Below are positions 24,821 through 33,577 of a stretch of 64,000 nt of DNA, in pieces. The translations under genes were made by a program, and so were the position numbers. This stretch comes from Pseudochelatococcus lubricantis (GTDB taxonomy: Bacteria > Pseudomonadota > Alphaproteobacteria > Rhizobiales > Beijerinckiaceae), in NCBI RefSeq assembly GCF_042432495.1, contig NZ_JBHLXC010000007.1:62001-126000 (forward strand), given 5' to 3'. Positions within the stretch are counted from its first letter, which is position 1. Each line of letters opens with the position of its first letter. Under the pieces are notes generated by a model. That model was not told where the DNA came from and did not search any database. It saw only the letters and a program-made list of their open reading frames with translations.

Positions 24821-26167
24821 GTGAGTCCGATCCAGATTGCCGCGCCGGCCGCGCGCAAGACGAAAGTTCCGTTCTACGGCCATCTCTACGTTCAGGTTCT
24901 GGTCGCCATCGCCGTGGGCATCGCCCTGGGCCATTTCTCTCCCGAAATCGGCGCGGCGATGAAGCCGTTCGGCGATGCGTTCATCAAGCTCGTCAAGATG
25001 ATCATCGCGCCGGTGATCTTCCTCACGGTTTCGACCGGTATCGCGGGCATGTCCGACCTCCAGAAGGTCGGCCGGGTCGCTGGCAAGGCGATGCTCTACT
25101 TCCTGACCTTCTCGACGCTGGCGCTCATCGTCGGCCTGGTCATCGCCAACGTCGTCCACCCCGGCAGCGGCATGCACATCGACCCGGCCTCGCTCGACGC
25201 CAAGGCCGTCGCGACCTATGCCGAGAAGGCCCATGAACAGAGCCTCGTCGGCTTCCTGATGGGCATCATTCCCTCGACGATCGTCGGCGCCTTCGCGTCT
25301 GGCGACATCCTGCAGGTGCTGTTCTTCTCCGTGCTGTTCGGCATCGCGCTCGGCATGGTCGGCAAGAAGGGCGAGCCGGTGCTGCACTTCCTGCAGTCGC
25401 TGACCTTCCCGATCTTCCGGCTGGTATCGCTCCTGATGAAGGCCGCGCCCATCGGCGCCTTCGGCGCCATGGCCTTCACCATCGGCAAGTACGGCATCGA
25501 GTCGGTCGTCAATCTGGCGATGCTCGTCGGCACCTTCTACCTGACCTCGCTGCTGTTCGTGCTGGTCGTCCTCGGGGCGGTGGCGCGCTACAACGGCTTC
25601 TCCATCCTCGCCCTCATCCGCTACATCAGGGAAGAGCTGCTGCTCGTGCTCGGCACGAGTTCGTCCGAGGCCGCGCTGCCGACGCTGATGGAAAAGCTCG
25701 AACGGGCGGGCTGCACGCGCTCCGTCGTGGGGCTCGTCATCCCCACCGGCTATTCCTTCAATCTGGACGGCACGAACATCTACATGACGCTCGCCGCCCT
25801 CTTCATCGCGCAGGCGATGGATATTCCGCTCTCGCTCAGCGACCAGATCCTGCTGCTGCTCGTGGCGATGCTCAGCTCCAAGGGTGCGGCAGGCATCACG
25901 GGCGCGGGCTTCATCACGCTGGCGGCGACGCTGTCCGTGGTGCCGGCGGTTCCCGTCGCCGGCATGGCGCTCATTCTGGGCGTCGACCGCTTCATGTCCG
26001 AATGCCGGGCGCTGACGAACCTCGTCGGCAATGCTGTCGCCTGCATCGTGGTCGCGCGCTGGGAGCGCGAGCTTGACCCCGAGAAGCTTGCGGCGGCGCT
26101 CGGCGGCGCGCCGGCTCCCGTTATTCAGGAGCAGCCCGCACCGGCCGTCCCGCGCGCCGGGGAGTGA
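24821..26167 (+). CDS. dctA: C4-dicarboxylate transporter DctA
   Basis: This 448-residue inner-membrane symporter of the DAACS family imports succinate, fumarate and malate with protons. It has multiple hydrophobic segments. The family signatures are VKMIIAPVIFLTVSTGIAGM, LGTSSSEAALPTLMEKLERA (the serine-rich loop), GYSFNLDGTNIYMTLAALFI and GFITLAATLSVVPAVPVAGM. The GTG start has a good ribosome site, GGAGGAAA. It is divergent from dctB-dctD and preceded by a sigma-54 promoter, so dicarboxylate induction through DctBD is expected. In rhizobia this transporter supports growth on dicarboxylates and, where relevant, symbiosis. Confidence 0.96.
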   Translation: MSPIQIAAPAARKTKVPFYGHLYVQVLVAIAVGIALGHFSPEIGAAMKPFGDAFIKLVKMIIAPVIFLTVSTGIAGMSDLQKVGRVAGKAMLYFLTFSTLALIVGLVIANVVHPGSGMHIDPASLDAKAVATYAEKAHEQSLVGFLMGIIPSTIVGAFASGDILQVLFFSVLFGIALGMVGKKGEPVLHFLQSLTFPIFRLVSLLMKAAPIGAFGAMAFTIGKYGIESVVNLAMLVGTFYLTSLLFVLVVLGAVARYNGFSILALIRYIREELLLVLGTSSSEAALPTLMEKLERAGCTRSVVGLVIPTGYSFNLDGTNIYMTLAALFIAQAMDIPLSLSDQILLLLVAMLSSKGAAGITGAGFITLAATLSVVPAVPVAGMALILGVDRFMSECRALTNLVGNAVACIVVARWERELDPEKLAAALGGAPAPVIQEQPAPAVPRAGE

Positions 26168-26204
26168 TCGTTCCGGCGGTCCGCCGGCTATTCCGCTGTA
26201 ACCT

Positions 26205-26240
26205 GTGGCCTGCCGGCATCGGCAGGCCACTTGCTTTTGC
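26205..26240 (+). terminator. Intrinsic terminator of dctA
   Basis: GTGGCCTGCCG and CGGCAGGCCAC form a perfect 11-bp stem with the tetraloop GCAT, followed by TTGCTTTTG. It lies 37 bases after dctA, at the convergent junction with the glycerophosphodiesterase gene. Confidence 0.8.
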
Positions 26241-26260
26241 GGGAGCGGTGGTGCCGGCCG

Positions 26261-27436
26261 TCACTGCTTCCGGAAGGCGTCCACCGCCGCGCGGGCGACG
26301 GCGGAGTCGTCCGAGAAGATCGCGTTGACGCCGGCCTTGAGATAGACGGTGATCTCGCCGATGCTGTCGCCGCGCGCCGTCTTGTCGTTGAGCGGCTCCT
26401 TCCGGAAGGCTGCGGGCAGGAAGTTGTTCTCCGGCCGCAGCGTCCAGATGACCACGGGCAGGCCCGCCGCGTGGGAGCGCTGCGCGAGGCCGGTCGGCTC
26501 GCCGTGCTTGCCGTCGACGACGGGAACGATCAGCGTCTTGTAGGGCGCCAGCATGTCGGCGTAGGTTTTGATTTCCTTCAGGCCGGCGTCGGTGATGAGG
26601 TCGTCGTAGGAGCGCTTTTCCTTGTCGCCCTGCGCGATGAAATCGTAGGGACGGCCCTCGCTGTCGATGAGCTGGGCGAGGCGCACGGGCGTCTGCGTCC
26701 GCAGGTCCTTCAGGTTGCCGACCTCGAACGACTGCACGATGACCGGCGCCGCCTTGTTGTTCAGGCCGTTCCTGTTCAGGATGTCGACGAGCGGCTTCTC
26801 CAGCGGCAGGCCGATGCTCCTGAAGAAGGTCGGGTGCTTCGTCTCCGGGGCGACGCCGATGGTGCGGCCGCGCTTCTGCGACTCGGTGCGGGCGAGATCG
26901 ATGACCTCCTGGAAGGTCGGGACTTCGAACTGGTCGTTGAACTGCGTGTTGGCCGGACGGATCGCGGGGATGCGCTCACGGGCGCGCAGGGTCTTGAGTT
27001 CGGCGAGGGTGAAGTCCTCGACGAACCAGCCGGTGATCGCGGCGCCGTCGATGGTTTTGGTGGTCTTGCGGTCGGCGAACTGCGGCAGGTCGGCGACGTT
27101 GGTGGTCGCCTCCTTCACGCTGCCGTCGGCGTTGAGGATGGCGATGGCGTTCTCGTGGCGGGCAACGAGAACGCCGTCCTTCGTGATGACCAGATCGGGC
27201 TCGATGACGTCCGCGCCGTCCTCGATCGCCTTGAGATAGGCGGCGAGCGTGTGCTCCGGCCGCAGTGCGGATGCGCCGCGATGCGCGATCACCGTGGGCT
27301 GCGGCGGCCAGTCGGCGTCAGCCGCGCTTTCCCAGCGGTAGCCTTCGGCGGCGCTCGCAGCGCCCGGCAACCCGAACACGCTGTGCAGGCAGGCCGCGAC
27401 CAGCGCAGCGGTTTTCAGATTGGCGGAAGTCTTCAT
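26261..27436 (-). CDS. glpQ: Periplasmic glycerophosphodiester phosphodiesterase
   Basis: This 391-residue enzyme hydrolyses glycerophosphodiesters to glycerol-3-phosphate and an alcohol. A signal peptide (LVAACLHSVFGLPGAASA, cleavage near ASA-AE) places it in the periplasm. The GDPD TIM-barrel shows TVIAHRGASALRPEHTLAAY, GADVIEPDLVITKDG, ARHENAIAIL and VAPETKHPTF, which supply the catalytic histidines and metal-binding acidic residues. The long insertion and overall length match periplasmic GlpQ rather than cytoplasmic UgpQ. It stands alone and is convergent with dctA. Confidence 0.94.
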   Translation of the reverse strand: MKTSANLKTAALVAACLHSVFGLPGAASAAEGYRWESAADADWPPQPTVIAHRGASALRPEHTLAAYLKAIEDGADVIEPDLVITKDGVLVARHENAIAILNADGSVKEATTNVADLPQFADRKTTKTIDGAAITGWFVEDFTLAELKTLRARERIPAIRPANTQFNDQFEVPTFQEVIDLARTESQKRGRTIGVAPETKHPTFFRSIGLPLEKPLVDILNRNGLNNKAAPVIVQSFEVGNLKDLRTQTPVRLAQLIDSEGRPYDFIAQGDKEKRSYDDLITDAGLKEIKTYADMLAPYKTLIVPVVDGKHGEPTGLAQRSHAAGLPVVIWTLRPENNFLPAAFRKEPLNDKTARGDSIGEITVYLKAGVNAIFSDDSAVARAAVDAFRKQ

Positions 27437-27507
27437 CGTCTGTCCTCGTGATGGGGCGGATTGGCGGATCCATGCGGGCGACGATAAGCCTGGGCGACGT
27501 CCGGCTG

Positions 27508-27760
27508 ATGACGTCGGGCCCGCAGGCGCAGCCGTTGTTCAAAGCATGGCAACCCGATGCATGTTCTACGTTTCGTTGAAACGCAAAATGGTCTATCTCT
27601 TTGTTTTGAAGCAATTTCGAACGCGAGAGCGGCGTCCGTCCATCTGAAGATATTGACCGGGGCGGGCTTCCTGCGTCCGCTGCGGGTCGGGAAATTCACC
27701 TATTTCAGGCGCGTCGAGACGGCCTTCGCCGCATTCGCGCGCGCCGTCGAGACCACCTGA
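27508..27760 (+). pseudogene. ArsR-type winged-helix regulator broken by a frameshift
   Basis: Two adjacent frames together spell a compact ArsR regulator. From ATG 27508 one frame reads TSGPQAQPLFKA. The frame one base over continues GNPMHVLRFVETQNGLSLCF, then EAISNARAASVHLKILTGAG and FLRPLRVGKFTYFRRVE to TGA at 27758-27760. Adding two bases near 27545 would restore 'LFKALGNPMHVLRF', the classic first helix of ArsR proteins. As read, the gene is split, unless translation restarts at ATG 27557 to give 67 residues holding nearly the whole winged helix. It lies just before an MFS transporter gene that it may once have controlled. A sequencing error is possible. Confidence 0.6.
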
Positions 27761-27797
27761 TACCGGCCGGATACAGGGCCGGGGGAGAGAAACGTCA

Positions 27798-29069
27798 ATG
27801 AACAGCGAGACCGGCGCCGGCGCGGATGCAAGGGGCAGGAATGCGGATGCCTGGGGCGTCGTCGCCCTCGGCTTCATGACGCTCGCGCTGGCGTTCACCG
27901 TGCGGGGATCGCTGTCGCTCGCCATGCCGGTGTGGCAGGCCGAGTTCGGCTGGACGCGCGGCTTCATCTCCGGCATCGCCGCCGTGGCATTGCTGGTCAT
28001 GGCGACGGTGGCGCCCTTCGCGGGCGGGCTGGTGGACCGCCGCGGTTCCCGCGCGCTCCTGATGGGCGGCCTGGCGGCGGTCGGCACCGGCGTCGTGCTC
28101 GTCGCTGCCGCCCGCCCGGATGCCGGGGCATGGCTGCTGCCCCTCGGCTTTGCCGGCGTCGCCTCCATCGGCTTCGGTACCATCGCCCAGCACGTCGTCG
28201 CCGCCGCCATCGCGCAGCGGGTCGTGCAGCGCCGAGGCCTCGCTGTCGGCATCGGCGCGGCCGGATCGACGGCTGGCCAGCTTCTGCTGATGCCCGTCCT
28301 TGCCTATTTCATGCAGAGCGGCGAATGGCGCCTGTCCTTCCAGTTGCTCGCGGTTGCCTGCTTCCTGCTCATTCCCGTGACGTGGTTCACCCTGCGCGCG
28401 CCCGGGGGTGCGGCGCCCCGCAATGCCTACAACGGCCGCGCGGGCGAGCACAGGAACATCCGCGACGATCTCGGCGCGCTCGTCCGAAGCCCGGTCTACC
28501 ATGCCGTGTTCTGGAGCTTCGCCATCTGCGGCTTCACCACGACGGGCGTCATCGAAACCCACCTCATGCCCTATGCCGCGCTGTGTGGCTTCGGCCCGCT
28601 GCCGAGCGCCACCGCGTATGGCGTGCTCTCCGCGCTGAACCTCACCGGCATGATCGCCGCCGGCTGGCTGTCGGACCGCATGCACCGCCCGCAACTTCTG
28701 GCCATCATCTACATGGCGCGCGCCGCCGCCTTCGTCCTGCTGATGTTCGTGGCCGGCAACTATCCGATGCTCATCGTCTTCGCGGTCCTGTTCGGCCTGT
28801 TCGACTACTCGACCGTTCCGGTCACGGCGAGCTATCTCGCGAGCCGGCTGGGGATCGGCCGGCTCGGCCTGTCGATGGGCGTGCTCTCGGCGGGCCATGC
28901 GGTGGGCGCGGCGGCCGGCGCATGGGCAGGGGGCGCGGTCTTCGACGGAAGCGGCGGCTATGGCGTTCTCTGGATCGCCTCCGTCGCCCTCGCGGTTATC
29001 GCTTCGCTGCTGGTCGTCGCCCTCGGCGACAGCGAACGCGCCATGCGGCGAGCGCCGGCTGCCGCATAG
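27798..29069 (+). CDS. Major facilitator superfamily transporter
   Basis: This 423-residue inner-membrane transporter has about twelve hydrophobic segments. The MFS loop 2-3 motif appears as GGLVDRRGSRALLMGGL and is repeated in the second half as GWLSDRMHRPQLLAI. FGWTRGFISGIAAVALL near the N-terminus resembles the oxalate/formate antiporter-like and monocarboxylate groups. The ribosome site GGGGGAGAG precedes ATG 27798. It follows a broken ArsR regulator by 37 bases and is convergent with an omega-aminotransferase gene. The substrate is not predictable. Confidence 0.9.
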   Translation: MNSETGAGADARGRNADAWGVVALGFMTLALAFTVRGSLSLAMPVWQAEFGWTRGFISGIAAVALLVMATVAPFAGGLVDRRGSRALLMGGLAAVGTGVVLVAAARPDAGAWLLPLGFAGVASIGFGTIAQHVVAAAIAQRVVQRRGLAVGIGAAGSTAGQLLLMPVLAYFMQSGEWRLSFQLLAVACFLLIPVTWFTLRAPGGAAPRNAYNGRAGEHRNIRDDLGALVRSPVYHAVFWSFAICGFTTTGVIETHLMPYAALCGFGPLPSATAYGVLSALNLTGMIAAGWLSDRMHRPQLLAIIYMARAAAFVLLMFVAGNYPMLIVFAVLFGLFDYSTVPVTASYLASRLGIGRLGLSMGVLSAGHAVGAAAGAWAGGAVFDGSGGYGVLWIASVALAVIASLLVVALGDSERAMRRAPAAA

Positions 29070-29129
29070 CGCGTTCGCGCGGACATCCGGCGGGCACGGG
29101 CCTCTCCCCGTTTCCGCCGCGTCGCGCCT

Positions 29130-29148
29130 GCCGGCCTGCCGGCGTTTT
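29130..29148 (+). terminator. Possible short terminator after the MFS gene
   Basis: GCCGGC, CT and GCCGGC are followed by GTTTT at the convergent junction. The stem is only 6 bp, so support is weak. Confidence 0.3.
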
Positions 29149-29168
29149 CCTCTATCCCGGTGCGACGG

Positions 29169-30506
29169 TCACCCGGCGCTGGCGAGAGCGTCGCCGAGGA
29201 CGGAGACGATTTCGCCGATCTGCTCACGCTCGACGATCAGCGGCGGCGACAGGGCGATGATGTCGCCTGTGACGCGGATCAGCAGGCCCTTGTGGAAGCA
29301 GTCCAGGAATACGTCATAGGCGCGCGCGCCTGCGGCGCCGGGCCGGGAGGCAAGCTCGATGCCCGCGACGAGGCCGATGGTGCGGATGTCGATGACGTTG
29401 GGCGCATCCTTCAGGGTGAAGATCGCGTCTTCCCATTCCTGCGCCAGCGCCGCGCCGCGCGTCAGCAGTCCCTCGCCGGCGTAGACGTCGAGCGTGGCGA
29501 GGCCGGCGGCGCAGGCGACGGGGTGGCCGGAGTAGGTGTAGCCGTGGAAAAGCTCGATGGCGGCTTCCGGGCCGGTCATGAGCGCGTCGTGCACGTCCCG
29601 CTTCACGAAGACGGCGCCCATCGGGATGGTGCCGTTGGTCAGGCCCTTGGCGGTCGTCACGATGTCCGGCGTCACGCCGAAATAGTCGGTGGCGAAGGGC
29701 GTGCCGAGCCGGCCGAAGCCGCTGATCACCTCGTCGAAGATGAGCAGGATGCCGTGCCGTGTCGCGATCTCGCGCAGCCGCTCCAGATAGCCCTTCGGCG
29801 GCAGCAGCACGCCGGTCGAGCCCGCGACCGGCTCGACGATGACGGCTGCGATGGTCTCGGCGCCGTGCAGCGCGACGAGCCGCTCCAGATCGTCGGCAAG
29901 CTCGGCGCCATGCTCGGGCAGGCCGCGGGTGAAGGCGTTGCGGTCGGGATCGTGCGTGTGGCGCAGGTGGTCGGTGCCCGGCAGCAGCGGGAACACGCGC
30001 CTGTTGTTGACCAGCCCGCCGACCGAGATGCCGCCGAAGCCGACGCCGTGATAGCCGCGCTCCCGGCCGATGACGCGCGTGCGCGTGCCCTGGCCGATGG
30101 CGCGCTGGTAGGCGATGGCGATCTTCAGCGCCGTATCGACCGATTCCGAGCCCGAGCCGGTGTAGAACACCCGGTCGAGCTTCGCTTCCGGTCCGCCGGG
30201 GGCGATGGCGGCGAGGCGTTCCGCGAATTCAAAGGCGATCGGGTGGCCCATCTGGAACGATGGCGCGTAGTCGAGCGTGGACAACTGCCGCTCCACCGCC
30301 GCCGTGATCTGCCGGCGGCCGTGCCCGGCGTTGACGCACCACAGACCGGCGGTGCCGTCCAGCACGCGGCGGCCGTCGTCCGTGGTGTAGTGCATTCCCT
30401 CGGCCGCGGCTAGAAGGCGCGGCGCCTTCTTGAACTGCCGGTTGGCGGTGAACGGCATCCAGTAGCTGTCAAGCGACGGCGTATTGGGGCGGGCGGTATC
30501 GCTCAT
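29169..30506 (-). CDS. Omega-amino acid:pyruvate (class III) aminotransferase
   Basis: This 445-residue PLP enzyme of class III resembles beta-alanine:pyruvate and omega-amino acid transaminases. Motifs are SLDSYWMPFTANRQFKKAPR, FYTGSGSESVDTALKIA, the cofactor motif LLIFDEVISGFGRLG with its aspartate, and the Schiff-base lysine in VTTAKGLTNGTIPMGAV. ATG 30506 has a strong GAGGAG ribosome site, so the longer upstream reading is rejected. It is divergent from an XRE-cupin regulator, an arrangement seen for polyamine and omega-amino acid catabolism genes. It probably feeds amine nitrogen to pyruvate in the cytoplasm. Confidence 0.93.
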   Translation of the reverse strand: MSDTARPNTPSLDSYWMPFTANRQFKKAPRLLAAAEGMHYTTDDGRRVLDGTAGLWCVNAGHGRRQITAAVERQLSTLDYAPSFQMGHPIAFEFAERLAAIAPGGPEAKLDRVFYTGSGSESVDTALKIAIAYQRAIGQGTRTRVIGRERGYHGVGFGGISVGGLVNNRRVFPLLPGTDHLRHTHDPDRNAFTRGLPEHGAELADDLERLVALHGAETIAAVIVEPVAGSTGVLLPPKGYLERLREIATRHGILLIFDEVISGFGRLGTPFATDYFGVTPDIVTTAKGLTNGTIPMGAVFVKRDVHDALMTGPEAAIELFHGYTYSGHPVACAAGLATLDVYAGEGLLTRGAALAQEWEDAIFTLKDAPNVIDIRTIGLVAGIELASRPGAAGARAYDVFLDCFHKGLLIRVTGDIIALSPPLIVEREQIGEIVSVLGDALASAG

Positions 30507-30571
30507 GATGCTCTCCTCTTGCAGGTATCCCTCTGGCACCTGCGACCAGCGTAACCATGCCTGGAAATAGC

Positions 30572-30601
30572 CAACAAGTCCTTTTCTGTTGATTGCCAAC
30601 A
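30572..30601. promoter_or_regulatory. Candidate operator between the aminotransferase and XRE-cupin genes
   Basis: CAACA (30572-30576), TGTTG (30587-30591) and CAACA (30597-30601) form overlapping dyads. The clearest is TGTTG-N5-CAACA. They sit in the short divergent promoter region and could bind the XRE-cupin regulator. Confidence 0.35.
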
Positions 30602-30612
30602 TATTGAAATAT

Positions 30613-31227
30613 ATGGTCCGTTTCGGCGGACTGTTGCGATATGCGCAACGGCTGCAACACCTGGACGGGGATCGGACGTTGATCGAGGATCTCGGCGGCC
30701 GGCTGCGCTACGTGCGCCAGCTTCACAATCTGTCGCAGCGGGAACTCGCCAGGCGCGTGGGCGTGACGAATTCCACTATCTCGCTGATCGAATCGAATAC
30801 GAGCAATCCGTCCGTGGGCGCCCTGAAGCGCATTCTCGACGGCATTCCGATCAGCCTCGCGGATTTCTTCGCCCTGCAGCCGGCAGCGCCGAAAAAGGCT
30901 TTCTACTGCGAGGACGAGATGGTCGAGATCGGCAAGGGGCCGATCTCCTACCGGCAGGTCGGCGAGAACCTGTTCGGCCGCGCCCTGCAGATCCTCAAGG
31001 AACGTTACCAGCCCGGCGCCGATACCGGCGTAATCCCGCTCGTACACGACGGCGAGGAAGGAGGGGTCATCCTGAGCGGGCGGCTTGAGGTGACGGTGGA
31101 CGGCGAACGGCGGATTCTAGGCCCCGGCGACGCCTATTATTTCGAGAGCCGGCGCCCGCACCGCTTCCGCTGCGTTGGCCCGGTCCCCTGCGAGGTCGTG
31201 AGCGCCTGTACGCCGCCGACGTTCTGA
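30613..31227 (+). CDS. XRE-family regulator with C-terminal cupin domain
   Basis: This cytoplasmic regulator resembles PuuR. The helix-turn-helix spans LRYVRQLHNLSQRELARRVG and VTNSTISLIESNTSNPSVGA, followed by LKRILDGIPISLADFF. A cupin barrel follows with VHDGEEGGVILSGRLEVTVD and LGPGDAYYFESRRPHRF. The true start is uncertain. ATG 30613 is given, but homologues usually begin close to the helix-turn-helix, and TTG 30679 would give about 182 residues. It is divergent from the omega-aminotransferase gene, which is its likely target. The cupin probably senses the amine or amino acid substrate. Confidence 0.9.
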   Translation: MVRFGGLLRYAQRLQHLDGDRTLIEDLGGRLRYVRQLHNLSQRELARRVGVTNSTISLIESNTSNPSVGALKRILDGIPISLADFFALQPAAPKKAFYCEDEMVEIGKGPISYRQVGENLFGRALQILKERYQPGADTGVIPLVHDGEEGGVILSGRLEVTVDGERRILGPGDAYYFESRRPHRFRCVGPVPCEVVSACTPPTF

Positions 31228-31277
31228 CGGAGTGGGACCGTGCGCTCCAGATTTTGTATTTTACCGCAACCTGCATT

Positions 31278-31317
31278 CAATTCGATGGATCGACTTGCAA
31301 TTCGATGGATCGACTTG
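31278..31317. repeat. Perfect tandem 20-bp repeat flanked by inverted octamers
   Basis: Two identical 20-base units (31278-31297 and 31298-31317), each containing TTCGATGGATCGACTTG, lie head to tail. GCATTCAA (31273-31280) and TTGAATGC (31315-31322) are inverted copies at the borders. It sits about 95 bases upstream of the DUF3095 gene and may hold regulator sites. Confidence 0.8.
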
Positions 31318-31411
31318 AATGCGAACCGCTCAAGGGCAACATGCAAGCCGGGCTGTGAGACCTTGCCGGGCGGATTGATCCCCGGCGGCTGCGCGCATCA
31401 TGGAGGCGGCG

Positions 31412-32434
31412 ATGGATGAAACGGCGACCCGGCAGGTGAGAACCTATGACGACTTCGACAGCATTCTCGACTTCGCGGCCTATGACGCGGTTCCCGACGA
31501 CTGGCTGATCGGCATCACGGATGTGGTCGACTCGACTGCCGCCATCCGGCGGGGCGCGTATCAGGATGTCAACGTCGCCGGCGTATCGGTGATCGCCGCC
31601 ATCGGCAACATACTGGGAAACTACGACTTCCCCTTCACGTTTTCCGGCGACGGCGCGGCCTTCGCCGTGCCGGACGGCGAGCGCGTGGCCGCCACCCGCG
31701 CGTTGGCGCAGGTCGTCGCCTCGGCACAATCGGATTTCGGCCTGCTCCTGAGGGGTGGGCTGATTCCCGTGAGCGATATCCGCGCCAACGGCCACGACGT
31801 CAGGATAGCGCGCTATGCGGCATCGGCCCGTGCGACCTATTCCATGTTCGCGGGCGGCGGGCTCAAATGGGCGGAAGCCGAGCTGAAGAGCGGGCACTAT
31901 GCCATCGTCCCGGATGCGGCGACGCCAAGGCCGGACTTGACCGGACTGTCATGCGAGTGGACGCCGATTCCGAACCGGAACGGCACGATCCTGTCGCTGC
32001 TGGTGGAGCCGCTCGACAACACGGCCGGCGATGTATTCGCCGCTCTGGCGCGCCGCATCCTCGCCGTGTTCGCGGTGGACCCGCGTCGCGGCCATCCGCT
32101 GCCGGAAACGGTTCCCGCGTTGAAGGATGGGGACAGGCGCGTCGCCGCCGAGGAATGGCTGAGCATAGCCTCGAACTCCGACTTCAGGAAGTACGACGAC
32201 CTCCTGCGTCTCACGCTCGACTGTTCGCAAGCGCAGGCGGACGCGGTGGAGGAGTTGCTTCGGGATGCAGCGGCGCGGGGGCAGGTGAGATACGGCGCGC
32301 ACCGCCAGACGCACGCGCTGATGACCTGCCTGGTGCCGTCCACCGATCCGGCGGCGCACCGGCATTTTCTGGATGGCATGGATGGCGGATACGCCAGGGC
32401 AGCGGACATGCTGAAGGCCGGCAGGCGCCATTGA
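31412..32434 (+). CDS. DUF3095 domain protein (nucleotide cyclase-like fold family)
   Basis: This 340-residue protein belongs to the uncharacterised DUF3095 family, which I recall is distantly related to class III cyclases. Recognisable segments are DWLIGITDVVDSTAAIRRGA, GNYDFPFTFSGDGAAFAVPD (cyclase-like DG motif), GLLLRGGLIPVSDIRANG, VRIARYAAS and TYSMFAGGGLKWAEAELKSG. No transmembrane segment or signal peptide is visible. ATG 31412 is preferred over ATG 31400 because GGAGG lies 5 bases before it. The function is unknown. It is unclear whether it binds or converts a nucleotide. It is convergent with the VWA gene of the MoxR operon. Confidence 0.85.
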   Translation: MDETATRQVRTYDDFDSILDFAAYDAVPDDWLIGITDVVDSTAAIRRGAYQDVNVAGVSVIAAIGNILGNYDFPFTFSGDGAAFAVPDGERVAATRALAQVVASAQSDFGLLLRGGLIPVSDIRANGHDVRIARYAASARATYSMFAGGGLKWAEAELKSGHYAIVPDAATPRPDLTGLSCEWTPIPNRNGTILSLLVEPLDNTAGDVFAALARRILAVFAVDPRRGHPLPETVPALKDGDRRVAAEEWLSIASNSDFRKYDDLLRLTLDCSQAQADAVEELLRDAAARGQVRYGAHRQTHALMTCLVPSTDPAAHRHFLDGMDGGYARAADMLKAGRRH

Positions 32435-32503
32435 ACGGAGAGACGGGTCGCCGCTACCGCCTGCTCCGCGCCCGCGCCCGGCATGACGTCGCGGCCGGGC
32501 CGT

Positions 32504-33577
32504 TCAGGCCACGCGGCCGAACCAGAGCAACGACAGGGTGCCGGCAAGCAAGGAGAACAGGGCGCCGATGCCGGCGAAGATGAACGAGATTTCTGTCAGT
32601 TTCTTCTCGCTGACGAGCTTGGCCGACAGCGATTTGTAGACCCGTGTCAGGTCGTCGGACGATTGCGCCTCGAAGAACTGCGCGTCGGTGGTGCGTGCTA
32701 TGGTTTTCAGCGTCTCGATGTCGGGCTGGGTACGCATCCGGCGCCCTTCATAGTCCACCACATCGCCGGACGGCGAGCCGAAGCCCACGGTGAAGACCCG
32801 CACGCCATAGTCGGCTGCGGTCTGCCCGGCCTGGATCGGATCGGGGCCCGTGGTGGTGGCGCCGTCACTGAGAAGGATCACCACGGCGTTCCGGTACGAC
32901 CCCGGCTCCACGGGAATGTGCTCGGGTTTTTCCTCGGCGGCGGTCTGCCCGTCCAGTGGCAGGCTCCGGTAGCCGGGCGGCCGGGCGTCGCCCGCCGGCG
33001 CGCCCGGCCGGGGATCGTTCTGGAGGGTTTCGAAGTCCTCGTCCGGGAAGATCGTGGCGAGCGATGTCAGCACGCCCGCCCCCACCGCCGTGCCGCGCCG
33101 CGTCTGGAAGCGATCGATGGCCTGATATAACGCCGTGCGATCGATGGTGGGCGTCTGCACCAGATAGGCCGCCGAGGCGAAGGCGACGACTCCGATCTGC
33201 ACGTCCGCCGGCTGATCGGCGATGAACTGTCTTGCGGCATTCCGGGCTGCGACGATGCGCGACGGCGGGACATCCGCCGCGCGCATCGAGCCGGATACAT
33301 CCACGGCCAGAATGATGGTGGCGCGCGAGGATGCGAGCGTCACCACCGCCGCGGGCCGCGCCACCGCCAGAATCAGCACGGCAATGGCGATGAGCAGCAG
33401 GGCGGGCGGCAGATGACGGCGCCAGCCCGGCCCCTTGCCCAGAGCCTGCTTGACCATGGCGAGGCTGGCATAGCGGACGGCTGTGCGTTTCCGCCGCCGC
33501 AGCATCAGGACATAGAGCCCGATCAGGATCGGAACCAGCAACAGCAGCCAGAGCATTTCCATCCAGATGAACGTCAT
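32504..33577 (-). CDS. Membrane-anchored VWA-domain protein (BatA-like)
   Basis: This 357-residue protein has two N-terminal hydrophobic segments (WLLLLVPILIGLYVLML and LLLIAIAVLILAVARP). A von Willebrand factor A domain follows, whose metal-binding site is intact: ILAVDVSGSMRAADV, then VVFLLSDGATTTG-like residues in VVILLSDGATTTGPDP. A C-terminal helix (IFAGIGALFSLLAGTLSLLW) ends the chain. This is the BatA/Aerotolerance layout. The ATGA overlap with the DUF58 gene gives the start at 33577. It is the last gene of the protease-MoxR-DUF58-VWA operon and probably acts as a metal-dependent adaptor at the periplasmic face. Confidence 0.9.
   Translation of the reverse strand: MTFIWMEMLWLLLLVPILIGLYVLMLRRRKRTAVRYASLAMVKQALGKGPGWRRHLPPALLLIAIAVLILAVARPAAVVTLASSRATIILAVDVSGSMRAADVPPSRIVAARNAARQFIADQPADVQIGVVAFASAAYLVQTPTIDRTALYQAIDRFQTRRGTAVGAGVLTSLATIFPDEDFETLQNDPRPGAPAGDARPPGYRSLPLDGQTAAEEKPEHIPVEPGSYRNAVVILLSDGATTTGPDPIQAGQTAADYGVRVFTVGFGSPSGDVVDYEGRRMRTQPDIETLKTIARTTDAQFFEAQSSDDLTRVYKSLSAKLVSEKKLTEISFIFAGIGALFSLLAGTLSLLWFGRVA

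Noticed and set aside
31278..31317. The tandem 20-bp repeat as a CRISPR fragment
   Set aside because: The two units abut with no spacer and only two copies exist, and no cas gene is in the window.
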